Source: Clostridiales bacterium (GTDB taxonomy: Bacteria > Bacillota > Clostridia > Lachnospirales > Lachnospiraceae). From it: 45,229 nucleotides of DNA. The DNA lies in NCBI GenBank assembly GCA_018365455.1, contig JAGZJZ010000051.1, forward strand, positions 1 to 45,229. Reading direction: 5' to 3'. Each line of letters begins with the position of its first letter. The stretch's first letter is position 1. This document shows, in pieces, positions 32,043 to 38,294 of the stretch. Under the pieces are notes generated by a model that was not told the origin of the DNA, searched no databases, and saw only the letters and a program-made list of their open reading frames with translations. The position numbers and the translations under genes are program-made.

Positions 32043-32327
32043 TCAAACTTCTGGTACGCCCTCGCCTTTCAGTATTTCCAACATGAGTAAAGCGCCCATC
32101 TTAAAACCACATAAGAAATTTTCATAGCCATACATGGCGGAGGTTTCTATATACATTTCTCCCAATGCTTCTAAACGTTCGCTGTCCTCCGCATTAAGTT
32201 TGGTCTGTAATGCCTCCCGTTCGTCACTGATTTTTCGGGTTAAGGGACGATATTCGGGATTGGTGGGGACAATGTTTTCTGACGGGTAAATCTCACCATT
32301 ATAAAGCTGTTCAAGAATTTTATTCAT
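32043..32327 (-). CDS. DUF6809-like small protein, copy B
   Basis: This 94-residue acidic helical protein is a paralogue of the one at 32628-32933. Both start M-N-(K/R)-I-L-E and share P-x-x-Y/E-Y-R-x-x, then a T-K-L-N helix, then F-(L/I)-x-G-(F/Y)-(K/R)-x-G-A-L-(L/M)-M-(L/I)-E near the C-terminus. Such proteins are common on Firmicute integrative elements and have no known function. The start overlaps the upstream gene by 8 bp, so the three small genes form one operon. Confidence 0.75.
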   Translation of the reverse strand: MNKILEQLYNGEIYPSENIVPTNPEYRPLTRKISDEREALQTKLNAEDSERLEALGEMYIETSAMYGYENFLCGFKMGALLMLEILKGEGVPEV

Positions 32328-32631
32328 GAAACCGTACCTCTGTATCTAAGGCATTAAGGAAAGAGAGGATTTGAACACAATCCCGCATACCCTGTAAATA
32401 AGTTTCGTCCAACTCGAAGCTCTGCTTTACCGTCTCACCCTCATAATGACGGCGTATAGTAATACGCTCACGCTTATTCAGCTTGTGAAGCAGTTTATCA
32501 ACTTTTTCCTCGCCCTTTTCCTGCTGGCGGCACCGCTCTATGTAGGCCGGGTTATTGCGGAGCCGCAACAACGCAATCTCTATTCTTGCGATTACAAAAT
32601 CTTTGTATGCTCTTTGTTCTTCTCCCATCAT
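32320..32631 (-). CDS. Small hypothetical protein of the mobile element
   Basis: This 103-residue basic helical protein (R-A-Y-K-D-F-V-I-A-R-I-E-I-A-L-L, then C-R-Q-Q-E-K-G, then R-E-R-I-T-I-R-R-H-Y-E-G) has no domain I recognise. It overlaps the gene before it (ATGA) and the gene after it (8 bp), lying between two DUF6809-like paralogues. The overlaps suggest coupled translation and perhaps joint function. Confidence 0.7.
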   Translation of the reverse strand: MMGEEQRAYKDFVIARIEIALLRLRNNPAYIERCRQQEKGEEKVDKLLHKLNKRERITIRRHYEGETVKQSFELDETYLQGMRDCVQILSFLNALDTEVRFHE

Positions 32632-32933
32632 GCTGTTTCTTCCTCCGCATCAAGAAGCAGGCCGCTGGCTCCCATGAATACCTCAATCATCATAAGAGCG
32701 CCTACACGATACCCACGGATAAATCTATCCACTTGGTAAATATGGCTTTCATCTGATTGCGCGTCACGGAATTGTTCAAACAGTTCCTTTTCCTCGTCAT
32801 TCAGTTTCGTGTCAAGGGTTTCGGCTGTTTCATACATGGCCTTGATGGCTTTCCTGTATTCGTGATTTCCCCTGTATGTTGTTGGATTGATAGCCAGGTT
32901 ATCTTCTGCAAATGCTTCTAAAATCCTATTCAT
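32628..32933 (-). CDS. DUF6809-like small protein, copy A
   Basis: This 101-residue protein is the first gene of the three-gene operon, with a conserved-looking C-terminal G-Y-R-V-G-A-L-M-M-I-E-V segment shared with copy B. It is acidic and mostly helical, with no catalytic motif. The two copies have diverged strongly, so the duplication is old. Its role on the element is unknown; a regulatory or anti-defence role is possible but not supported by sequence. Confidence 0.75.
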   Translation of the reverse strand: MNRILEAFAEDNLAINPTTYRGNHEYRKAIKAMYETAETLDTKLNDEEKELFEQFRDAQSDESHIYQVDRFIRGYRVGALMMIEVFMGASGLLLDAEEETA

Positions 32934-33076
32934 AATTATTCCGTCCTTTCAGTTTAATTTCCACAACTCCTTGCAAGACGGAACCGCACAGTGTATAATA
33001 TTTATGCGGTTTGCCTTTTGAGGTAGCTGCACATGGAAACGGCGTACTTTCTTAGCCGGAGGTCGCCGTTTCTCCT

Positions 33077-33256
33077 TTACTTTTTCAGACTGTCATGCAC
33101 CATATCAATTCCTTTACGGACAACATCAGAACGGGAAGTTTCAAGTTCTTGTGTACATTCGTCAAGTTTTTCTTTTGTTTCTTTACTTACTCGAACGAAT
33201 ATTCTGTCTGTCATTGAATCGTCAGAGGGTGGACGGCCTATCTTTTTTTGCGCCAT
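33077..33256 (-). CDS. Ribbon-helix-helix (CopG-like) regulator
   Basis: This 59-residue protein has the RHH pattern: basic start, R-I-F-V-R-V strand, S-K-E-T-K-E-K-L-D-E-C helix, then T-S-R-S-D-V-V-R-K-G-I helix. Start at 33256 follows AGGTGA. Two GTGCGCAC sites overlap its own promoter (33276-33306), so it is very likely autorepressed. It stands between the small-gene operon and the XRE regulator gene. It may act on transfer functions of the element, as CopG-like proteins do in mobilizable elements; that is inference. Confidence 0.85.
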   Translation of the reverse strand: MAQKKIGRPPSDDSMTDRIFVRVSKETKEKLDECTQELETSRSDVVRKGIDMVHDSLKK

Positions 33257-33275
33257 TATTTCACCTCGCTTTCCT

Positions 33276-33316
33276 GTGCGCACATTAATTGTATTCCTGT
33301 GCGCACAAAAAGTCAA
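33276..33316 (-). promoter_or_regulatory. Promoter with two GTGCGCAC operators for the RHH gene
   Basis: The minus strand has -35 TTGACT (33311-33316) and -10 TACAAT (33288-33293) with a 17-bp spacer. The 8-bp palindrome GTGCGCAC occurs at 33299-33306 (inside the spacer) and 33276-33283 (just downstream of the -10), 23 bp apart, within a 13-bp direct repeat (TTCCTGTGCGCAC on the plus strand). Paired palindromes across a promoter are typical of RHH autorepression. Confidence 0.85.
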
Positions 33317-33341
33317 TGTTCTCTTTTTAAAGAAATTTCTG

Positions 33342-34154
33342 TTACTTCCGTTTCTTTCCACGTTTACTACCCGGACTTTTTAAATGTTTGGATTTCCCAA
33401 ACGCTTTCATCAGTACTCGCATTTCTTCCGCTGATAACCTGTTATAGTCAATCCCCAACTGTCCTAAGAGCACGGCAATCTGTTTTTCCTGCGTGCTCCC
33501 TTTGAAATTCTCCGCGTCTGCAAGTGCCTTTTTCAGTTGGGCGGTAACAGAGAGTTTGGGGGCGCTGGTGCTGTCTCCTTTGTGGGCCTCCCGGATATCC
33601 CGGATAATCTCGTCAATATCCCCATGAACCATGTCGCTGAAATACCTGTCCTCGTTGATATGTGCCGCTCCCAGCGTCTTAATTATCCTGTCATTTTCGC
33701 CGGATCGGTATTGCTCGATAATCTCCACCCGCGCCAGATCAACCACGCTGTTTAGGCTCTGTACCTGCATGGCGGCGATACCGTCTACATAAATTTCTAT
33801 ATCAGCCATCAATTTAACAAAATCCCTATGTACCGCCATTTCACAAAGAAGCCGGGTATTGATTTTTCCGCTTTTCAATAACCCTATCATTTCATCACTC
33901 AAATGCAGGCCGGAAAGGTCTGTGTCTGGGTGATTTTTATTTTCTGTCATTCCCAGCAGATAATCCGTGGACACGCCATAAAATTTTGCTAACGTGATAA
34001 TGCTGGTGTGGCTGATATCCTTGTAATCCTCTGTTTCATACTGCCCCAGAGCAGAACGGGAAATGCCCGTCTGCTCCGCAAGCTGTTCAAGGTTCAGCCC
34101 CCGGCCCACTCTTAAATCCTTTAATTTCTCCTGTATTGTCAAGTTCACATTCAT
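33342..34154 (-). CDS. XRE-family transcriptional regulator of the mobile element
   Basis: This 270-residue protein has an N-terminal helix-turn-helix (residues 5-65: L-N-L-E-Q-L-A-E-Q-T-G-I-S-R-S-A-L-G-Q-Y-E, then F-Y-G-V-S-T-D-Y-L-L-G). A long helical C-terminal region ends in a very basic tail (K-S-P-G-S-K-R-G-K-K-R-K). The start at 34154 has GGAGG just upstream; an in-frame ATG at 34184 would include that site. It is probably the element's master regulator of the divergent mobilization genes. The long C-terminal domain may sense a signal. Confidence 0.88.
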   Translation of the reverse strand: MNVNLTIQEKLKDLRVGRGLNLEQLAEQTGISRSALGQYETEDYKDISHTSIITLAKFYGVSTDYLLGMTENKNHPDTDLSGLHLSDEMIGLLKSGKINTRLLCEMAVHRDFVKLMADIEIYVDGIAAMQVQSLNSVVDLARVEIIEQYRSGENDRIIKTLGAAHINEDRYFSDMVHGDIDEIIRDIREAHKGDSTSAPKLSVTAQLKKALADAENFKGSTQEKQIAVLLGQLGIDYNRLSAEEMRVLMKAFGKSKHLKSPGSKRGKKRK

Positions 34155-34184
34155 GACCGCCTCCCCTCCTTTCCTCCTGTTCAA

Positions 34185-34524
34185 TCTCCGTACCCATTAT
34201 ATCACAGTCTTTTCCATAAGCGTGGAAATTTCTGATTTCCAGCCGGATTTCCAACCTCTTGGATATACGGGAAAAGGGACTTTAAACGTGTACACTTATC
34301 TTAGTTCACTGGTGAATAACACAAGTGAATGACCGTCTGAAAGAGATACCACCCGCAGGAGAAGCGCCGCCGTGACACCGCCTCTGGACATTTTGTCCAG
34401 AAGTCACTTCGGGCCAACTTGGCCCGAAGCCGGGACAGCGCGCCAATGCGGGGACACGCCGCCGGGAGGGGGCAGGAACGGCTTTCGGGGAGAACGGCAG
34501 AGAGAACAGAACGGAGGACAAACT
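34185..34524. other. Divergent control region of the mobilization module
   Basis: This 340-bp gap lies between the XRE gene and the Cys-rich VLP gene. It contains a hairpin with CTGGACA (34384-34390) and TGTCCAG (34394-34400), followed 6 bases later by copy 4 of the near-palindrome (34407-34429). AT-rich sequence near 34300 probably holds the promoters. Frames running through it have no ribosome site and I reject them as genes. Confidence 0.5.
34407..34429. repeat. 23-bp near-palindrome, copy 4 (best copy)
   Basis: Arms CTTCGGGCCAA and TTGGCCCGAAG are perfectly complementary around a single C. It is the best of the four copies and lies upstream of the mobilization genes. With copy 3 (31726) it brackets the regulatory module of the element. 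Confidence 0.75.
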
Positions 34525-34881
34525 ATGTCAAGACAAATGACCCCGGCCCAGCGCCGGAAAGCAGTCACCTTAATTCGTTCAACCTGTTGCAACTATGACA
34601 ACGGCAACTGTATCGCCTTAGACGATGGGGAGGAATGTGTCTGTGTACAGAGCATTTCCTACACCCTTATCTGTAAATGGTTCTTGAACGCCGTACTTCC
34701 GGCAGACAAGACTTTATACGCCGAGATTATGGGACAGGGCGTAAAGCGTTGTGTTATCTGCGGCGGGACTTTCGCTCTCCGCTCCAACCGGGCAAAGTAT
34801 TGTAAAGACTGCGCCCGGAGAGTACACCGCAGACAGAAGAACGCCAGCGACAGGAAACACAGGGGAAAAGCGGACAATTAG
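34525..34881 (+). CDS. Cysteine-rich VLP-domain protein
   Basis: This 118-residue protein is rich in Cys (C-C-N-Y-D-N-G-N-C near 22-30, C-V-C, then C-V-I-C-G-G and C-K-D-C near the end), which suggests one or two zinc sites. It carries the family's A-V-L-P-A-D-K-T-L-Y signature at about residues 60-70. The C-terminus is basic (R-R-V-H-R-R-Q-K). The start at 34525 follows GGAGGAC. Such proteins occur next to mobilization genes in Firmicute elements, where they may bind DNA. Their exact role is not known. Confidence 0.85.
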   Translation: MSRQMTPAQRRKAVTLIRSTCCNYDNGNCIALDDGEECVCVQSISYTLICKWFLNAVLPADKTLYAEIMGQGVKRCVICGGTFALRSNRAKYCKDCARRVHRRQKNASDRKHRGKADN

Positions 34882-34997
34882 GGGCGCGGAAAGCCCCATT
34901 CTACAAGGCTTTGCGGGCGCTGTTTCCGGGGTGGTGGTATGTTTGTACCTCTCCCCCGGAAAACAGGCTCCTAACCGTAACCGACAGGAGGGACGAT

Positions 34998-35945
34998 ATG
35001 CCGCAATATGCGATTTTACGTTTTGAGAAGCACAAGGGCACTCCGGCCCGGGCGATGGAGGCCCACCATGAGCGCCAGAAAGAGAAATACGCCAGCAATC
35101 CCGACATAGACACGGCAAAAATCAAGAACAATTTTCACATAGTCAAACCACAAGGAAGATACTATCACTTTATCCAGAGCCGTATTGAGCAGGCCGGGTG
35201 CCGCACCCGCAAGGACAGCACCCGGTTTGTGGATACGCTGATAACCGCCAGCCCGGAATTTTTCAAGGGAAAAAGCATAACGGAAACAGCGGCATTTTTC
35301 CAGCGGGCGGCTGACTTCCTAATCCAGCGGGTAGGAAAAGAAAACATCATTTCCGCTGTGGTTCATATGGACGAGAAAACGCCACACCTGCATTTGACCT
35401 TTGTGCCGCTGACAAAAGACAACCGACTTTGTGCAAAGGAAATCTTGGGAGGGCGCGCGGATTTAAGCCGCTGGCAGGACGATTTTTACTCCCACATGAT
35501 ACAGGCATACCCGGACTTGGAACGCGGCGAAAGCGCCCATGAGACAGGCCGGAAACATATCCCCACCCGTATATTCAAACAGGCGGTACACCTCACCAAA
35601 CAGGCCCAGAGGATAGAAACGGTACTATCGGGTATCAATCCCCTGAATGCTGCGAAAAAGCGTGAAGAAGCCCTTTCCCTTCTGGAAAAGTTTTTCCCGG
35701 AGATGGAGGATTTTGAGAGTGTACTCAAAAAGTATAAGAGCGGATTTACCCGGCTGGAAAAGGAGAACGCCGCTCTTGCAAAGCGGGCGAAAACGGGCGA
35801 TGAAAAGAAGATAAAGACACAGCTTGAACGTGGTAAGCTGGAAAGCGAACTGCGGGAACTGCGCCGCATTGTGGACGCTATCCCGGAGGATTTAAAGAGG
35901 CAGATACAGACCGCACAGCGGGGACAGTCCGGACGGCAGAGATAG
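34998..35945 (+). CDS. MobV-family relaxase (Pre/Mob type)
   Basis: This 315-residue relaxase would nick the oriT and pilot the strand in mobilization. The metal-binding motif H-M-D-E-K-T-P-H-L-H-L lies at residues 123-133. By position H23 (H-H-E-R-Q-K) corresponds to the catalytic H22 of pMV158 MobM. The C-terminal part (from about 205) is a charged coiled coil, shorter than in MobM (about 490). The start at 34998 follows AGGAGGG; an earlier in-frame start is at 34911. The gene is followed by TnpW and the recombinase. A matching oriT is seen at 27917-27957. Confidence 0.92.
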   Translation: MPQYAILRFEKHKGTPARAMEAHHERQKEKYASNPDIDTAKIKNNFHIVKPQGRYYHFIQSRIEQAGCRTRKDSTRFVDTLITASPEFFKGKSITETAAFFQRAADFLIQRVGKENIISAVVHMDEKTPHLHLTFVPLTKDNRLCAKEILGGRADLSRWQDDFYSHMIQAYPDLERGESAHETGRKHIPTRIFKQAVHLTKQAQRIETVLSGINPLNAAKKREEALSLLEKFFPEMEDFESVLKKYKSGFTRLEKENAALAKRAKTGDEKKIKTQLERGKLESELRELRRIVDAIPEDLKRQIQTAQRGQSGRQR

Positions 35946-35996
35946 CCGCCATTGTACCTTGACAACCGAATACTGATAATTGAGAAAGGAAACTGA

Positions 35997-36185
35997 ATGG
36001 AAAAAAGCCAGAGCATTTCCTCTGCCAAACAGGGCCAGCTTTTACAGACAGAGAACGGGACACAGTATTTTATCTGTGGGAAAAGCCGCATTAAGGTATC
36101 GGAGCATTTCGCAACGGAGGGACGACCTCTTGGTGAACTGATTGCCGATGTAATCCAGCACTCTGCGAACAAAAATCCCACCTAA
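35997..36185 (+). CDS. TnpW-like small protein
   Basis: This 62-residue protein sits directly before the large serine recombinase, as TnpW does in Tn4451-type elements. It has I-C-G-K-S-R-I-K-V-S-E-H-F near the middle and T-E-G-R-P-L-G-E-L-I-A-D-V-I near the end, which I associate with this family. A GAAAGGAAA site precedes the start. Its function is unproven; a directionality or regulatory factor is a reasonable guess. Confidence 0.8.
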   Translation: MEKSQSISSAKQGQLLQTENGTQYFICGKSRIKVSEHFATEGRPLGELIADVIQHSANKNPT

Positions 36186-36194
36186 TCCACAACA

Positions 36195-36262
36195 TTGATT
36201 ACAGCCCGCGCTTATGCTATACTTTACCTATACAGGCAAGGTATTGTAATAAGCGTGGGTTG
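36195..36262 (+). promoter_or_regulatory. Recombinase promoter with an imperfect inverted repeat
   Basis: -35 TTGATT (36195-36200) and -10 TATACT (36218-36223) with a 17-bp spacer precede the recombinase gene. CAGCCCGCGCTT (36202-36213) and AAGCGTGGGTTG (36251-36262) are imperfect inverted repeats around it, perhaps an operator or leader hairpin. Confidence 0.65.
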
Positions 36263-36283
36263 TTTCTTTTAAAGGAGGCTATG

Positions 36284-37897
36284 ATGAAACAACCGATTTA
36301 CAATACCGCACTCTATCTTAGGCTTAGCCGTGACGATGAATTACAGGGGGAAAGCTCCAGCATTACCACACAGAGAAGTATGCTCCGCCAATATGCCGCT
36401 GAAAATGGGCTGAATGTTATCGAAGAATACGCAGACGATGGCTGGTCGGGAACGAACTTTGACCGTCCGAATTTCCAGCGTATGATTGAGGATATAGAAG
36501 CGGGAAAGCTTAACTGTGTGGTAACAAAAGATTTATCCCGTCTTGGCAGAAACTATATTTTGACCGGGCAGTATACCGAACTTTATTTTCCCAGCCGAGG
36601 TGTCCGCTATATCGCAATCAATGATGGCGTGGACAGCGCTAACGGTGAAAGTGAGATTGCCCCATTCAAAAATATCATCAATGAATGGGTGGCGCGCGAT
36701 ACAAGCCGCAAGGTAAAATCCGCTATGAAAGTACGGTTTGCCGAGGGCGCTCACTATGGAGCCTACGCGCCGTTAGGATATAGGAAAGACCCGGACACAA
36801 AGGGAAAGTTACTGATTGACGAGGATACCCGCTGGATAATCGAAAAGATTTTTGACCTTGCCTCTCATGGCATGGGAGCCGCCAAAATCACAAAGACATT
36901 GATTGAAGAAAAAGTACCTACCTCCGCATGGCTGAATTTTCAGAAGTATGGGACATTCGCCCATATCTTTGAGGGACAGCCGGAAAGCAAGCGGTATCTG
37001 TGGACGATAGGGCAGGTGAAAAATCTGATGAAAGATGAAACCTATATCGGCAACAGTGTCCACAATAAACAGAGTACCGTATCTTTCAAGAGCCGTAAGA
37101 AGATACGCAAGCCGGAAGAGGAATGGTACAGGGTGGAAGATACCCATGAGCCGCTGGTTGACAAAGACGTGTTCCGGCAGGTACAGGAGCAGATAAAGGG
37201 CAGACGCAGGGAACGGAAAGACAGGACTACCCAGATTTTCGCGGGGCTGGTGAAATGCGCTGACTGTGGCTGGTCGCTCCGGTTCGGGACGAATAACCAG
37301 AACAAAACGCCGTATAGTCATTTTTCCTGTTCCTACTACGGGCAGTTTGGAAAGGGCTATTGCTCCGCCCACTATATCCGCTATGATGTGCTTTACGCCT
37401 ATGTCCTTTCCCGCCTGCAATATTGGTCACAGGAGGCCGAGCAGGACGAGGGAAACCTGCTTCACCGTCTGTTAAAAACAGGTGACAGGGAACGCGCCGC
37501 CGCAAAGAAAAAGGCCGCGTCCGAACTGAAAAAAGCAGAGAAGCGGCAACGGGAGATTGATACCCTGTTTATGAAAATGTATGAGGACAGGGCGGCGGGG
37601 AAAATCACGGAACGCAACTTCTCCATGCTGTCCACGAAGTACCAGAATGAACAGGCGGAATTATCCGAAAAAATCCAAACCTTACAGGAACGGCTTGTGA
37701 AGTCCGAACAGGAAAACAGTGACGCGGAGAAATGGATTACATTGATAAAGCAATACTCAAATCCCGCCGAACTGACCGCACCGCTTTTGAACACGCTGAT
37801 TGAAAAAATCGTTGTCCATAACGCTGTTACAAACGCAGACGGGGAACGGGAGCAGGAAGTAGAAATTCACTACCGCTTTATCGGCAAAATTGACTGA
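36284..37897 (+). CDS. Large serine recombinase (TnpX/TndX type)
   Basis: This 537-residue protein catalyses integration and excision of the element. The resolvase domain has the catalytic Ser15 in Y-L-R-L-S-R-D-D-E and the D-G-W-S-G-T-N-F-D-R-P and D-L-S-R-L-G-R-N-Y boxes. A recombinase domain, then a zinc ribbon (C-A-D-C-G at about 330, C-S...C later) and a coiled-coil C-terminal region follow. The start is ATG 36284 (or 36281), as AAAGGAGG lies at 36271-36278. It reads toward the right end, with only 24 bp between its stop and the right inverted repeat. Confidence 0.95.
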   Translation: MKQPIYNTALYLRLSRDDELQGESSSITTQRSMLRQYAAENGLNVIEEYADDGWSGTNFDRPNFQRMIEDIEAGKLNCVVTKDLSRLGRNYILTGQYTELYFPSRGVRYIAINDGVDSANGESEIAPFKNIINEWVARDTSRKVKSAMKVRFAEGAHYGAYAPLGYRKDPDTKGKLLIDEDTRWIIEKIFDLASHGMGAAKITKTLIEEKVPTSAWLNFQKYGTFAHIFEGQPESKRYLWTIGQVKNLMKDETYIGNSVHNKQSTVSFKSRKKIRKPEEEWYRVEDTHEPLVDKDVFRQVQEQIKGRRRERKDRTTQIFAGLVKCADCGWSLRFGTNNQNKTPYSHFSCSYYGQFGKGYCSAHYIRYDVLYAYVLSRLQYWSQEAEQDEGNLLHRLLKTGDRERAAAKKKAASELKKAEKRQREIDTLFMKMYEDRAAGKITERNFSMLSTKYQNEQAELSEKIQTLQERLVKSEQENSDAEKWITLIKQYSNPAELTAPLLNTLIEKIVVHNAVTNADGEREQEVEIHYRFIGKID

Positions 37898-37921
37898 TAC
37901 AATACCCATTGAAACCAATAT

Positions 37922-37953
37922 CTTTAACTATGGGAAACCGGGCTTTCTGTTCC
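37922..37953 (+). other. attR: right junction of the integrative element
   Basis: The right inverted repeat CTTTAACTATGGGAAA (37922-37937) mirrors the left end (27756-27770). CC and then GG (37940-37941) follow, and the host XRE gene resumes at G-L-S-V-P-D-A-E. Only 24 bp separate the recombinase stop from the repeat. Confidence 0.8.
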
Positions 37954-38278
37954 TGATGCAGAAATGCTGATCCGTATAGCCGACCTTTTTGAGATTCCGG
38001 TAAGTGAATTATTAGGCGCAAAAATTCAAAAAGAGTCTGGCGAAAATGATATTGCCGAACAGCTGTCCAGAATCAATGAGCAGCTTGCCATAAAAAACCG
38101 TCGTTCAAAACTACTGTTTAAAATTGTACTGGGTATCATTATCGGATTTGTTGTAATAAACATCCTCTTGATAATGGTAAGTGTCATTTCTTTTAACATC
38201 TATAAAAGCGAAGGAAAAATTAACGTGACATCTATATCTGAGCATGCTGAATCTGAGCTGGTAATTCCAGGTGAGTAA
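37942..38278 (+). pseudogene. 3' part of the interrupted XRE regulator
   Basis: This encodes the rest of the split regulator: L-S-V-P-D-A-E-M-L-I-R-I-A-D-L-F-E-I, the end of the XRE domain (about 25 residues), a polar linker and a C-terminal membrane helix (about 30 hydrophobic residues) with a short tail. An ATG at 37964 could still start a truncated 104-residue protein without the DNA-binding helices. In the intact gene the protein would be a membrane-anchored XRE regulator of 148 residues. Its neighbour on the other strand is an ABC exporter, a plausible target. Confidence 0.88.
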
Positions 38279-38294
38279 AGTGGAAATATTGGGA

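Larger units (their letters stand above)
27754..37941. mobile_element. Integrative mobilizable element, about 10.19 kb, with restriction-modification cargo
   Basis: The element splits an XRE gene, with attL at about 27752 and attR at about 37940. It carries at its right end a TnpX-type serine recombinase with TnpW, plus a MobV relaxase, a Cys-rich VLP protein, XRE and RHH regulators and three overlapping small genes. A Type IIG restriction-modification operon is on the left, and a MobV-type oriT lies about 170 bp from the left end. There are no conjugation (T4SS, coupling protein) genes, so it would need a helper element to transfer. The backbone is GC-richer than the AT-rich restriction module, which suggests separate origins. 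No replication initiation gene is visible. Confidence 0.92.

Noticed and set aside
34372..34524. N-terminal extension of the Cys-rich VLP protein
   Set aside because: The extension passes through the hairpin and near-palindrome copy 4; the ATG at 34525 has a good ribosome site and matches the family start.
35486..36181. Minus-strand open frame of 231 codons opposite the relaxase
   Set aside because: It covers the relaxase and TnpW genes on the other strand and is rich in Ser/Cys/Phe from antisense reading; no start signal.
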